Positions 23,791 to 34,984 of a stretch of 64,000 nt of DNA are shown piece by piece (positions within the stretch are counted from its first letter, which is position 1; every line of letters begins with the position of its first letter). The DNA is taken from contig OY720636.1 in the NCBI GenBank assembly GCA_963169105.1, forward strand, positions 79,906,123 through 79,970,122. The letters are read 5' to 3'. The notes under the pieces are model-generated. The model ran no database searches and was not told the DNA's origin. It worked only from the letters and a program-made list of their open reading frames with translations. The position numbers were made by a program, and so were the translations under genes. This DNA comes from Ceriagrion tenellum (taxonomy: Eukaryota; Arthropoda; Insecta; Odonata; Coenagrionidae).

Positions 23791-24440
23791 ATAGTCTCGG
23801 CGCTCTTCTTTAATGCAATCCTCTTCTCGTCACGGACTGGACTCTTCGTTCGTGTGTGCGCTCGTTCGTTTCATTTTTTTCTTCTCGTTTCATCTCGGCG
23901 ATTCTCATCTCTCGCGGAACGCGCCTCTCGAATCAACGCAACGTTTTCCCCGTGTCCGAGGCTCCAATCCTCATAACTGCGCGGAATTTACTAGAAAGAG
24001 TAATCAAAGAAAAACGCATGGTTGGAAAGGGTCGCTCACGGAACAATCGCATTTGATCATGCCATCCGAGAATCTTGATGTGGAGGTCGTGTGATTAGGG
24101 GACGAGTTGGAGATAGTTGGAGGGAAAGACGAGGTGGATACAGTAAACCAAAAAAAGCCTGAAGAGTATTGTGTGTGTAAAGGGTCACTTTAAGGTGGTT
24201 TTAGTGACATGTCATTTCACCTAAAACTCCATGAATTTGGTCTCATTTTTTAAGAATAATATCTCGCCCTTCCTATGTAATCAGAATGACTACCCCTTAC
24301 CGGACTACTATCCGAGATTCTCCAGGAGAATTCTACGACTGTAAAAAATTTAATACGACTAACAAGGTTTATTTCTAATATAAGACACTGTCTCCGGCGT
24401 TACTCTGTGGAACTCCTTCATTTTGATAATTAAAAGACTT
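23791..24440. other. No recognised feature
   Basis: Short serine- and arginine-rich frames only. The stretch around 24,290-24,330 (CCCCTTACCGGACTACT) resembles CCCCTTACCGAACTACT at about 24,926, hinting at an old repeat. Confidence 0.3.
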
Positions 24441-24601
24441 GGTTGTTATTCGACACTTTTGTATTATACACTATTTGTAAGGAAACGACCCGGGTTTCGG
24501 CATGTCATGCCATTTTCGCCACCTGAAGATGGCATGACATGCCGAAACCCGGGTCGTTTCCTTACAAATAGTGTATAATACAAAAGTGTCGAATAACAAC
24601 C
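24441..24601. repeat. Perfect 73-bp hairpin with CTGAAGA-hairpin-GAAAC motif
   Basis: The arms 24,441-24,513 and 24,529-24,601 are exact reverse complements around a 15-bp centre, TTTCGCCACCTGAAG. On the plus strand the centre leads into CTGAAGAT, GGCAT-GAC-ATGCC and GAAACCCGGGTC. A looser outer match continues beyond the arms (TTTTGATAATTAAAAG on the left, TTTTATTATCAAAA on the right). The lack of mismatches implies recent formation or homogenisation. Confidence 0.9.
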
Positions 24602-24664
24602 TTACAATTCCTTACAATAAAGTGTGGAATAACAACCAAGTGTTTTTATTATCAAAAGGTTTAT

Positions 24665-26461
24665 TTCCTTTCCGGGCAAAAATGTTCCATCCACGGTTTT
24701 TGGTCTCTCTAGTTTTTTCTCGGAAACTAAGCGTTCGAGTGTAGCAATTATTATGCACAGCTAACAACTCTATAAGTGATTAAAAGTCGCAAGCTCCCAA
24801 ATTTTCACGAAAGGTATTAAGAGAGATATAGCTCATTAAAATTTGTAATGGGAGAAAAATGTCCAATCCGTGGTTTCTAGCGTTAAAGAGAAATATCTCA
24901 CACTTCCAAAGATGCCAAAATATCTGCCCCTTACCGAACTACTTTCCCTGGATTCCGACGAAAAATACTTGCCCCTTTACATGGGAAATAGTACGTGTAT
25001 GAACTCCAGAGAGACCTGATTTGAAAAATGAGGAATTTCTTACCCCTAGACGTCGTCAAAAAATTAACAGTGAGTGTTTTTTATGCTCTCTCGACTATTT
25101 AAAAAATCACATTGTCACCGCTGTAATTTTTTTCAGTATTGCAAGCAAACCTTGCATTTTGAAGGGGATTTTTAAGCGTACTGCGTGAAAAAATGAGTCA
25201 AATTAAAGACTTGTGTAGAAATTCTTGTTTTATTACTTAAAGAGTTCCAGTTATATGAAAGTAAATAATTGCACCATTAAAGATGCGATGTTCAATTCAC
25301 GTTTCCTATGGCTGCTGATATTAAAATGTACCTATAATTCGAATATGGCCTCCATTTTGACTTGGGAACTATCTCGCTCAAACTACCTTAATGGTGGAAA
25401 ACGCTGACACTTTTGTCAATTCCCGTGAAAATGGGCAGATGATGCGGTACGCATTCGCACGCACGGGTAGAATTGTGTAAACCTAAGGGGTAAAATTCTT
25501 CGGAAGTATATTTTTTCACACTTGAGAATCACTGCGTAGGTACGGCATAATTCTTGTGCTTTCGTAGTGATTGAAAAATCCCTTCTGTTTGAAGGGCGAA
25601 TTCCTTTCATGGCTTGCGTGATGGATTGATTGGTAGCGACAAACTCGCCACAAAGGCTCCAATCCTATGCGAAGTCTATAATGGGACTATTTTGTGCAGG
25701 TGTAGTCATTTATCCTAGCCTTTTTGCTAGATTGTTTGGCAAAGAATCGTATGTTATCCACTTCAATGGTTAGAGAGGCCTTGATTCAACTCTGTTGCGT
25801 CAGTGAGCAGTGGTCAACAGGTCGATTAACGTCCTCTTCCATGCACGCTCATTTAGCGGGAAGATGTGAACATTGCTCAAGAGGTCATCCTTGTGACTGC
25901 AAGTGCTGCTTTTCGTCCGTTTCCTAGTTTCGTTTCGTGAAGATATTGGACGTACCAGCGCGAGAAAAATCTTGGTTCTCGCATAAGATTAGGCACATAC
26001 TTGGAATGATCATGGGGACAGAAATGTAAAAAATATCCCATCAATTTTTATGCGATGTGTTGATGTATGAACTGCGAATTAATTGGTCCAAGAAGCGAAT
26101 TTCAAAACCTAAATCTCGTTGTTTTTTTTAACTTTTGTGGTGTTAAATCGTTAAATCTTCAGAAGGGCTTCAGTTTGATTCGCAACTCAGATTTTGTTTA
26201 AAGTTATTCTTCGGTGAAGCTCGTGTCTCGTAGTATCTATTAGATTTAAAAATTAAAAGGCATGAATATTCTGGTGCTTTGTAAACTAATTTGGGCTTTA
26301 AAGTAATTATTTAAAAAATGAGAACTCTACTTGTATACCTGTATTGTTTCTTCATTGACTTGTTCATTTATTTTGGCACTGAAGATATTCCCTTAATATT
26401 ACAGCTTGAATACATTCTGAAATGGGGAGTACCAAATGTTAAAAGCATTTTATTTATCATC
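24665..26461. other. No gene; possible old repeats
   Basis: Apart from the weak echo of the 24,290 segment at about 24,926, I see only AT-rich sequence and small frames without recognisable content. Confidence 0.3.
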
Positions 26462-26495
26462 ACTAGTTATGCGCCAAGACGATCGCATAACTAGT
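26462..26495. repeat. Short perfect palindrome
   Basis: ACTAGTTATGCG and CGCATAACTAGT are exact 12-bp reverse complements around a 10-bp loop. It could be a binding site, a cruciform or a chance event; nothing nearby decides. Confidence 0.75.
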
Positions 26496-26931
26496 AGAGA
26501 ATAGTAAATGGAATTTAAAATGGGCTAGAAAAACAAGAATTTCATATTATATTCTTATTTTGCCTGTTGATGTGTTAGTATCGTACGCTTATATCATCAG
26601 GAATTTAATTTCTTATGTTGCGCGAGTTGCGGAATTCCCTTTGTTTTTTCACTCTTAATATTCGAGAATAATGTTGAACGACGGTATTATAATTTATCAA
26701 ATATATTGACGTATAAGTTATGAACCGCAAAATCACAAGCAAAAACAAAGTTATCTTTTCCAGCTGTAACATGAGGTACACTATTCCTCTCTCTAGAACC
26801 AAATTGATATTTGTCTTTTTATGAAGTTTGGAAATATTAAATCTGGTGCTATATATTGCGGTATAGTTAATCCCTTAGCCCTGTGTTTTATTTTTTTATT
26901 TAATTTTTTTATCAATTAAATGAAGTTAATG

Positions 26932-26961
26932 ATTTTTTCTTTTTTCTCTTTCCAGGTGAGT
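26932..26961 (+). promoter_or_regulatory. Candidate recursive (zero-exon) splice site
   Basis: A tract of about 20 pyrimidines ends in TTTCCAG at 26,949-26,955 and is immediately followed by GTGAGTA. The 3' splice site and the 5' splice site therefore abut with no exon between them. Possible branch-point sequence (AGTTAATG) lies about 25-30 bases upstream. This is the known layout of ratchet points in long introns of flies and vertebrates. The upstream sequence is T-rich and not exon-like, so an ordinary exon end is unlikely. If real, it places this part of the window in a plus-strand intron. Confidence 0.45.
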
Positions 26962-28083
26962 ACCTAATTGATACCTGTTCATTGACCGGGGTTAGTTTCC
27001 CATTGGATTAAGGAGCGTAACACCCTCGCACGGTAGGTGATTGTTTTCATCGCGGTGGTGAGAATTGGTGACAAGTGACTGTCCGGAGAGTCATCTTTGA
27101 TCCTTGCCCATGTCCTACTACTTTAATAACAAATGACAGTTACAGTGCGGCGCCAATTGCCCTGATGTTAAAAGTCATCACATCTGCAGATGGACCGTCC
27201 CCCTATGCTCAATGTTATAGGCTTATTCCATTGGGAAAAATACGATACCATATTCGTATAAAGGTGAATTATTTCCACGCGAAGTAGCTCCGTCCATTTC
27301 AATCACAAGAATAGAAAAAATTTATGTCAGAGGTGGAAGAACTGACATTCATAGTGTATTTTGGTTATGGCTATTGTCCGTGATTGGCCTTTGATACAGT
27401 TTATCTCCTCACGAGATGCATTTCATGTTCAAATTGCTTGGAACATAAAATTGGACATTGTTTAAAACTGAATAAATAAGTTATGAGCTTTATTCCTAGC
27501 TAATAGTTTCAAATTCACAGTTTTTCTATGATCGTGCGTAATGAGTATTTAATTAAAAAAGGTTGAATGAGGGAGATAGGGTAAGGGGAAGTGCAAGAGT
27601 GAATAGGGTCAAGGCAATCATTCAAGGAGGTCTAAGGTCAAGGTCAGTGTTGAGGAGGGGGTGACAAGTGGGTGGGTGGGTACAAACTCGTTTTACAGTT
27701 TTTTTTCATCGAATGACTTTGAATCAGACGCAATTTCGAAATTTTCCGATAATCTTAGTTGTCGTCCCTTTTCACCTTTATGTGAAAATATTGGAATAAA
27801 AATTTGCTCCGTGGGAGAGATACCGCGTAAACGTTTAGCAAATGTAATGTTATCGTCAAGGTTTAAAAAAAAATTTAAGTTTGATGGAGAAATTTTTGTT
27901 TTTTGACAGATTTGCTGCAATTATGCATACGTGTGCTAATTAGTAATACGTAGGGATTAAAGCGAAGAAAAATACACGTTACCGATTTGGTTTATCGACT
28001 ATGTAATGCTATTTTAACGCGTAGCCTTACGGCAAATGACAATTATTCTTCGATATGATTCGATGGGATGTGTACAGATGTTC
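26962..28083. other. No recognised feature
   Basis: Contains G-rich sequence at about 27,650-27,680 (GGGTGGGTGGG). No gene was identified. Confidence 0.35.
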
Positions 28084-28955
28084 TCTTAAACACGAAGAAG
28101 CTTTCGGTACTGGAGGAGTGTCTGAAGATAAAATGGACTGGCAAAATTATAAATAACTAAGTTTACAGAAGAGTGGAAGAGGAAAGGACCATATGGAACT
28201 CCATACAGAGAAGGAGAACCAGATAGATTGGAGACGCCCCTGAGACAAAATAGGTTTGTGAAGAACATAATTCATACATACATACCAATCACGCCGTTCC
28301 CTTCCAGGGTAGGCACAGTCACCGAGTTTCACCCATAAATACATATTTGTACACCTAACTCTGCTTCAATAATTTCCTCCATACTGACCTATCCTTGCAA
28401 ACCTCTTCTGCTTCACATATCCCCATGCACTGCTTCATACACGCCCTCCTGTTTTTAAGACTCCTAATATTCCTTCACCTAAGAATTTCCTCAACCACAT
28501 TCAACCACAACTTTCTCGGCCTACCTCTACCTCTCGCACCATTCATTTCACTCTCATGTATCTGTTTCGTTATTCGACTCTCTTCCGTTCTCTCAGTATG
28601 GCCAAACCAACGAAGCACACACTATTCATATGCGTCCATGACAGGAGCATTTAACCCACATTCATTCATGACCCACTCATTCCTGACCCTATCCATCCTA
28701 CTTTTGCAGCAAATACTCCTCAGATAACTCATACCCGCGGCGTTTAGTCATAATGTGTTAGTCATTATGTGAAGAACATGATTGAAGGTAAAATGGAGGG
28801 AAAAGTCCCGGAGAGGAAGACACAGGAATAAGTTCATGGACCAACTAAAGAAGAAAGTGTTTAGGAAGATATACCATGAGGTAATGGAACTAGCATAAGA
28901 TAGGAAAGGGTGGAGGGCTGCAGTCAACCAATCTTGGTATTGAACGACCGATAAT
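28084..28955 (+). mobile_element. LINE family B fragment, split by a younger LINE
   Basis: The left part, 28,084-28,272, reads on the plus strand WTGKI, VYRRVEEERTIWNS and NRFVKNII with frame breaks. The right part, 28,768-28,955, continues VKNMIEGKMEGKVPE and ends with the family 3' end around GGGCTGCAGTCAACCAATC. The same order is seen at 59.9-60.3 kb. The two halves are separated by a 495-bp minus-strand LINE. In family B this region lies C-terminal to the reverse transcriptase. It is non-functional. Confidence 0.7.
28273..28767 (-). mobile_element. 5'-truncated LINE family C, nested insertion
   Basis: The minus strand carries the C-terminal region and 3' end of the family seen at 62,776-63,505 (MDRVRNEWVMNECGLN-like region, then GRGRPRKLWLN). 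Its 3' end has a (TATG)n-type tail at 28,273-28,287. It is flanked by TGTGAAGAACATAATT at 28,257-28,272 and TGTGAAGAACATGATT at 28,768-28,783, a 16-bp target-site duplication with one difference. Confidence 0.8.
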
Positions 28956-29470
28956 GATGGTTTTGAAGTGCGAAGATGGAGTTTTTTTTATACGTGTGAA
29001 ACACGACAGATGTTTAGAATTCTCGAGACTGGACGACGCCGGCGGTCGAAATGAACATTACATTCCACATGTCTTAAGCTCTGGTAATGGAGGGATGGAA
29101 CGGACTGAAAAAATCGGCGGAATTTCACGTCGTCTCCACCCTTCCCCTTACTCCTCCTCCTCCCCGTAGTCTAGTCGACCCCGTTCATTAAAAAAAAAAC
29201 ACCCCAAGTCTATCTTTGGCGGTCGGAAACATCGGAACGAACGGGCAATTAGTTATGAAATGAAACCCCTCTCCCCGTCTCCTTCCTCCACTCGCATGCC
29301 TGTCCTCTGTGGGACCGATTAGTCATTACCGCGATAGGCATCGGCCTCCTTAAAGGCGTGTACACTCCCGGCCGACCTCATGTATGTATGTGCCCTCTGT
29401 CCTATGCTGTTTCTCGTGAGAATCTTTGACCCCTTCTCCGAAATACACGTGTGGGGCCATTGACTGAATT
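28956..29470. other. No recognised feature
   Basis: Mixed composition, with an A run at about 29,190-29,200. No gene was identified. Confidence 0.35.
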
Positions 29471-29471
29471 A

Positions 29472-30190
29472 AAAAGTTCAAGTGGCGTCTAGACTCACGG
29501 AAGTGAGAGCATAGATGTTGTGGCCGAAAAAGATGTGTCCAACATGGCTACCGCGCGAACTAAGTCCTGTGAAGTTAAATAATATGCGCTGATTTTCGTC
29601 AATAATCACATATTACCTCACGTTTACATGCATGAAAGTTGATAATCATACTTAAAAGTTAATCGTTAAAAGTCCGAGTGGCGTATAGACACACGGAAGT
29701 GGAAGCATTGATATCATGGCGGAAAATGATGTGTTCAACATGGCTACCGCGCGAACATTGTCCCTTAAATCCTCATAATATGCGGTGATTTTCGTAAACA
29801 ATCCCATGATATCTCCAGCTTACATGCATGAAAGTTAATCTTAATAAGTCCGACTGGCGTCTAGACACACGGAAGTGGAAGCATTGATATCATGGCGGAA
29901 AATGATGTGTTCAACATGGCTACCGCGCGAACATTATCCCGTAAATCCTCATGATATGCGGTGATTTTCGTAAAAAATCCAATAATATCTCCCGCTTACA
30001 TCCATAAAAGTTAATCATAATAAGTCCGAGTGGCGTCTATACACGGTAGTGAAAGCAGTGATTTCATGGCGGAAAATGATGTCATCAGCATGGCTACCGC
30101 GCGAACATCACCCTGTAAAGCCTCTTAGTATGCTGTGAGTTTTGTAAATAACCGCAAATCATCTCCCGTTTACATGCATATACGATAATC
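29472..30190 (+). repeat. Four-copy diverged tandem repeat, about 175-196 bp per unit
   Basis: Units begin at about 29,472, 29,668, 29,843 and 30,019, with AAGTYCRAGTGGCGT at each start. They share ATGGCGGAAAATGATGTG (ATGGC altered in unit 1), CATGGCTACCGCGCGAAC, a GTGATTTTCGTAA-like block and a TTACATGCAT block near the end. The invariant 18-base CATGGCTACCGCGCGAAC block is better preserved than its surroundings. No open frame runs across units. Confidence 0.85.
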
Positions 30191-31535
30191 ATCAAGGGAC
30201 CGCGGCTATTCTTCTTAGCCTCATATTCCATATAAATTGTTCTGGGGAATGAAAAGTGTTTCTGTGGACGTCATTGGAATGCATTTATTGCAAAATTCGG
30301 TGACATTGTTTTGCCGAAAGTTAGATCAAAATTTTGAATTCACCAAATATACCCAGTGATTCACATGGCACCTTTTTGCCTAAATGATTTCCTTTGCTTT
30401 TTCTTCGTCCGTTTCTTGAAGAAAAATTCAAAGAGTTTCACGTAGTGTCGCGATCCCGCGTTACTGCTTTAGAATGGAGCCCAAATGGAAATGTTTTGTC
30501 AAGCCTTGTGCATTCTCTCCTGAGTGTATTCCACTCGTCCCTTTCGAGTCTGGGGAACCCATCTGATGCTCTGGGAAACAGCGAGGCTACGATGTGGTGT
30601 TTCACGCACAAGTGGCCCTCTCCCGCTCTCAATCCTTTCCCCCCGACGAGCCGGCCCCAGACCGCCGATTTACACAGGCGCCCCCCTTACAGTTGATATA
30701 CATCTCAGGGCTCTGCCCCGGCGCCGGGTCTGCGTCGCCGTAATTGAAAAGGAACTCCTTTTCGTACTCTCATGAAGCTCATTCCAGACTTGATTTTAAA
30801 GGGAATGGCTCTGGAATAGGGGCTGGGAAATCGTTAAAGAACATCTGATAAGGTCGGAACATTTAATTTTCCTGTCTGTTCGTAAAAAAAAACAATTTAA
30901 TTTCTCTCCTGCGAGAACTTAAGCCTCGGAGTCGGTTTACATTTCTTAAGTCTTCTGTGGTTTTTTTCCTAACTTGCGTAAGATGTAACGGGTTGGAAAG
31001 GAAAATAATTATAATCTTCAGCAATAGCACGTGGCACGAAATGCGTTGGAGGAGCCTATCCTTGTGAAGTTCATGGGTTTTCATGGAAGCTATTTCCCGG
31101 AAGTATTAGTTCTAGTTTTTTTTAAACAAATGAAAATCATTTCCGTATATTTGCGTTTAAGATATCTGTGCTGCTTAGTGTCTTTTCCCTTATTATAACC
31201 GTGTGCTATTAAACGTGATGCGTTCAGATAGACGAACATCCTCAAAATATTCCACTAATTGCCCCTCAATCTATGTTTTTTTTATCATGTGGCTACTGAA
31301 AATTGTCCAGGAATTTTTGTCCTATTTTTCAAGTCTCTGATATTAATATATTCATTCAACATAAATTAAATTCGCGGGAATCGTGATACCGGCTGGTTTT
31401 AAACCTTGTGGATGATTTCCATGTACTATCAGGATACATATGCATCTCAATAGTTATGCTAATATCACCTTAGATTTTGCCAAGGCGATACCAGCGCAAT
31501 TGATAGACGCGTCCACTGAGAAGCATTATTCATTG
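30191..31535. other. No recognised feature
   Basis: A GC-richer island at about 30,580-30,740 is open in two plus-strand frames but has no recognisable product. The rest is AT-rich. Confidence 0.3.
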
Positions 31536-32010
31536 GTCGTTCTATCCTAAGATTGGTTGACTGCAGCCCTCCTCCCCTCCCTATCTAATGCTAGTTCCCT
31601 TACCTCCTGGTATCTCTTTCTATGTACTTTTATCTTTATTTGGTCCATTGGCTCATTCCTTGGTCTTCCTCTGGGCACTTTTCCCTATATTTTACATTTA
31701 AATACGTTTTTCACGAACTCATTTTGTCTCAAGGTGTGTCCAATCCATCTCGTTTTTCTTTTCTGTATGGTGTTCATATGGTCATTTCCTCTTCTATTCT
31801 TCTGAACACTTCATCATTTCTAATTTTATCCATCCATTTTATCTTCAGCATCCTCCTTCAGCACCAGGTTTCCAAGGCTTCTAGTCCGTTCTTGTCAGTC
31901 TTTCAAATAGTCCACGTTTTTGATCTATTGAGTGCCACGCTCTACGCGAATGTTTTCTCATACGGTTTCCTAGCTTGCAGTCCTATTCTCATTTTCCTAC
32001 CAAGTTCATT
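31536..32010 (-). mobile_element. LINE family B fragment with 3' end
   Basis: The minus strand ends with the family 3' signature (GGGCTGCAGTCAACC) and reads upstream through GKVPRGRPRNEPMDQIK-like, NEFVKN-like and WCWRRMLKIK-like blocks with several frame breaks. Compared with 59.9-60.3 kb the order is the same. The upstream part is repeated in the 562-bp tandem units to the right. Confidence 0.68.
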
Positions 32011-33228
32011 GAGTGTAGGTCTTGAATGAAAATAGTTCATTCTTACCAACGTTTCGGGGTTTGTTTACTTCCATTTTCTTTTCTATGACGTGTGGAGGTC
32101 ACCGAAACACTAGCTTGAATTCAACTGTCATAAAACTACCAACATTTTTGCTCTTGTAATGCTCATCGTAACTGTTTAAAAAATGGATTTACTGACATGA
32201 GAGGCGAGGACAAGGTCCAATGAAGATGTAGTTTTTTAAATCCATTCCAAGGTGACTCTGACGTTGTAATGGTACATTTTAATTGGATCGGCGTTGGCGA
32301 TTTATGTTTTATTTATTGAGCGTCCATATCGTGGTTGTAGCACTGAATCGCCACTACTGGTGCTGTAAGCTTAATCATTTCTTATTTTGTCCGTCGATTT
32401 TATCTTCAGCAACCTCCACCAACACTAGATTTCGAAGGCTTCTAGTCTATTCTGGTCAGCTTTGCCAGTGGCCCGTGCTTCCGATCCATAGAGCGCCACG
32501 CTCCACACGAATGTTTTCACATACTGTCTCCTGGTTTGCAGTCCTTTCTTCATTTTCCTTACTAGTTTATCGAGTGTAGGATTTGAAATAAAATAGCCAA
32601 TTCTTACTGACGTTTAGGGATTTTTTCTTCCAATTTCTTTTCTGTAGACGTGTGGAGGTCCCTGTGACAGCAACTTGAGTTTGGCTTTCAAAAAAATACA
32701 TGCATGTTTAGACTTGTAATGCTCATGGTAAGTGTTTTAAAAAATGGATTTAGGTCAACGCGAGACGAGAACTTGTTCCAATGAAGGTGTAGTTTCTTTA
32801 ATCCTTACCAGGTGATATTGTTGTTATAATTATTACATTTTAATGGGATTGGCGTTGATGATCGATGCTTTATTTATTGAACCTCCGTTTTGTGGCTGTA
32901 GCCCTGAATCGCCAGTACTGAATGGTGCTGCAAGAGTCATCATTTCTTATTTTTTCCGTTAAACTTATCTTCAGCAGCCTCCACCGACACCCGATTTCGA
33001 AGGCTTGTATTCTTTTCTGGTCAGCTTTTCCAAGTGGTCCATGCTACCGATCCATAGAGCGCCACGCTCCGCACGAATCATTTTACATACCGTTCGTATA
33101 CGATATGTATTTTTTCACTTGTTGTGTTCTTTGTAACTGTTTAAAAAACGGATGTAGTAATATGCGCGAGACGAGAACTTGTTCCAATAAAGACGTAGTT
33201 TTTAAAAAATCCAATCCAAGGTGATTTT
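31846..33228 (-). repeat. LINE-derived tandem array, about 562-bp period, three units
   Basis: The landmark CTTCAGCA begins at about 31,844, 32,405 and 32,970, and CTTGTAATGCTCAT recurs at about 32,153 and 32,715, giving a period of 561-565 bp. The minus strand of each unit carries the LINE family B block VALYGSE, then ADQNRLEAFEI, then WRxLKIK-like. The last unit has lost about 150 bp. A fourth, short fragment (GTGGTTGTAGCCCTGAATCG) lies at about 33,848. The units include non-LINE spacer, so the array arose by tandem duplication after the LINE inserted. Confidence 0.75.
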
Positions 33229-33510
33229 GGCGTCATAATTACCGTAAGTCCTCGATTTACGTCGGAGATGCGCGTTGAAGAAGAGCGTTTGGCGTTATAA
33301 TTACCGTAAGTCCTCGATTTACGTCGGAGAAGCGCGTTGAAGAAGAGCGTTTGGCGTTATAATTACCGGAAGTCCTCGATTTACGGCGGACTCGATTTAC
33401 GTCGGAGATTTACGTGGGCGTTGAAGAAGAGCGTTTGGCGTTATAATCACCGTAAGTCCTCGATTTACGTGGGAGATGCGCGTTGAAGAAGAGCGACGTA
33501 AGTCGAAACG
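33229..33510 (+). repeat. 62-bp minisatellite, four units
   Basis: Units start GGCGTYATAATTACCG at 33,229, 33,291, 33,353 and 33,437. The first two are exactly 62 bp. The third is 84 bp because TCGATTTACG is repeated inside it. Each unit holds CCTCGATTTACGTCGG, and the array runs into ACGTAAGTCGAAACGACG, which is partly complementary. This looks like the amplified end of an inverted-repeat transposon. Confidence 0.85.
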
Positions 33511-34690
33511 ACGTAAAACGGATCCAGATATTCGTGACCACTTTATTAATCCCGCGATAAATCAAGGCGTTTATTTCAAAGTTCGTTTTTTGCCTTGTCC
33601 CAGGAAAAAAATAGCTATTTCAGATTGGATGTTTATGTCTCAGTTATCAAAAAACGCAAGCATACACACATACGGTCTAATTTATTAGCATTAAACAGGG
33701 AAAAATCTTCCGACGACCCTTGTCAGCATGGACGTAACGTCGAATCAGAAGTTAATCGAAACGACGCATGCCGAAGACTTACCGTATACATTTTTATTTG
33801 ATAGGCCTTGGAGAACGATGTTGATTATGTATTGAGCCTCTGTATCGTGGTTGTAGCCCTGAATCGCCCTCGTAACCGGCCAACCTGCTTAGCACCGGTC
33901 CACATGGCGTTCTCATCATGGGCTCGTCCAGATTTATCCCGCCTGTGTGTGTGCTCACTTAATGTTTTTCCAGGCGATGTATGTATTTATATCTGTACAT
34001 ATACCTATATATATATTTTTTTTTTTGGGACCGTTACGTCTCCGCGCTGGGCTTTCCCCGTACTCCCCCCACTCCTCATACCCCCTCCTTACCCCCTCCC
34101 CCGCATCTACACCCCCCCCCTCTCCCTCTTACGGGGAAGACCACCGAGAGGATCCAATTTTATCTCCAGAGAGTACATTTTTTTCCTCCCTTCCGTAGTA
34201 TTTCTTTCTTGGTGCACTACACTCCCCCCGCCCTCTGCTTCCGCGCGCGACGTGCGGCTGACGATGCGTGTTTGTTTGAAATTTGTTCCTTCACCTCGTC
34301 GCCTCTACGACTGCTTTCCTCAGCGCGCCGCCCTCGCCGCGTGTAACACTCGCTAAGCTGATCGGGCGTGGGTCATCCCGGAGATCTTCGGAGGAATCGT
34401 GGGGTAGACGAGACACGCGCCCTCGCGTGTGGCTGGTCATGTTGGTATGACTGCCAAATCTCGCTGGGCACGCTGGCACGTGTTACGAGAAGCTAAAACA
34501 CATCGCCTACAAATTATCCCCCGTATATCATTAGAAAACGGGAGGATCAAGTGTTCTTTTTTTACAGCAAGTCAGAAATTGCGGAATGGATGATTGTGAT
34601 AGAAGTCATGTTTTGTGTGGTGTTAGGCGTAATTTTTAGTTGCTTAGCTGCAGCAGATATGTTTAATAATAATAATTTCTTTATGCGTAA
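33511..34690. other. No gene; C-rich block
   Basis: A short LINE-array relic sits at about 33,805-33,872. From about 34,025 to 34,350 the sequence is C-rich with proline-rich frames on the plus strand that I regard as compositional. A TA-rich run precedes it near 34,005-34,026. Confidence 0.35.
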
Positions 34691-34719
34691 CAGCCGAAGC
34701 CAATTACTACGAATTTAAT

Positions 34720-34860
34720 ATATGGACGAACACACACAACCATGCCCAGGGAGGTGTAAATATCCTTCCCAGGCGGGACTCGAACCCGTGACCTTCGGTT
34801 TGGCATGCAAGGATTTTTATCCGAGGACTTTACCCCGCCGCCATAGAAGCCGGCGCTGTA
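34720..34860 (-). mobile_element. tRNA-derived SINE
   Basis: The minus strand has an A-box-like TATGGCGGCGGGGTAAAG and a B box GGGTTCGAGTCCCGCC, then TGGGAAGGATATTTACACC. The head matches the SINE at 23,449. An extra segment of about 20 bases in the variable region compared with that copy indicates divergence. Confidence 0.68.
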
Positions 34861-34984
34861 TGTCTGTTCGCTGTCTGATGTACCTTCAGCATGTATGTTT
34901 ATACAAGCACAGCATCCATGCCCCAAGCGGAAGTAGATCTGACAATCTTTCACTGCCCAGTCCGGCGCAATCCCGTGTCTCGCT

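Noticed and set aside
28395..28727. Plus-strand frame that looks like a hydrophobic protein (also at 62,886-63,230)
   Set aside because: These are antisense readings of LINE family C; the coding strand is minus.
33808..34356. 182-residue proline-rich plus-strand frame
   Set aside because: Open because of C-rich composition; three overlapping frames are open together and begin in a LINE-array relic.
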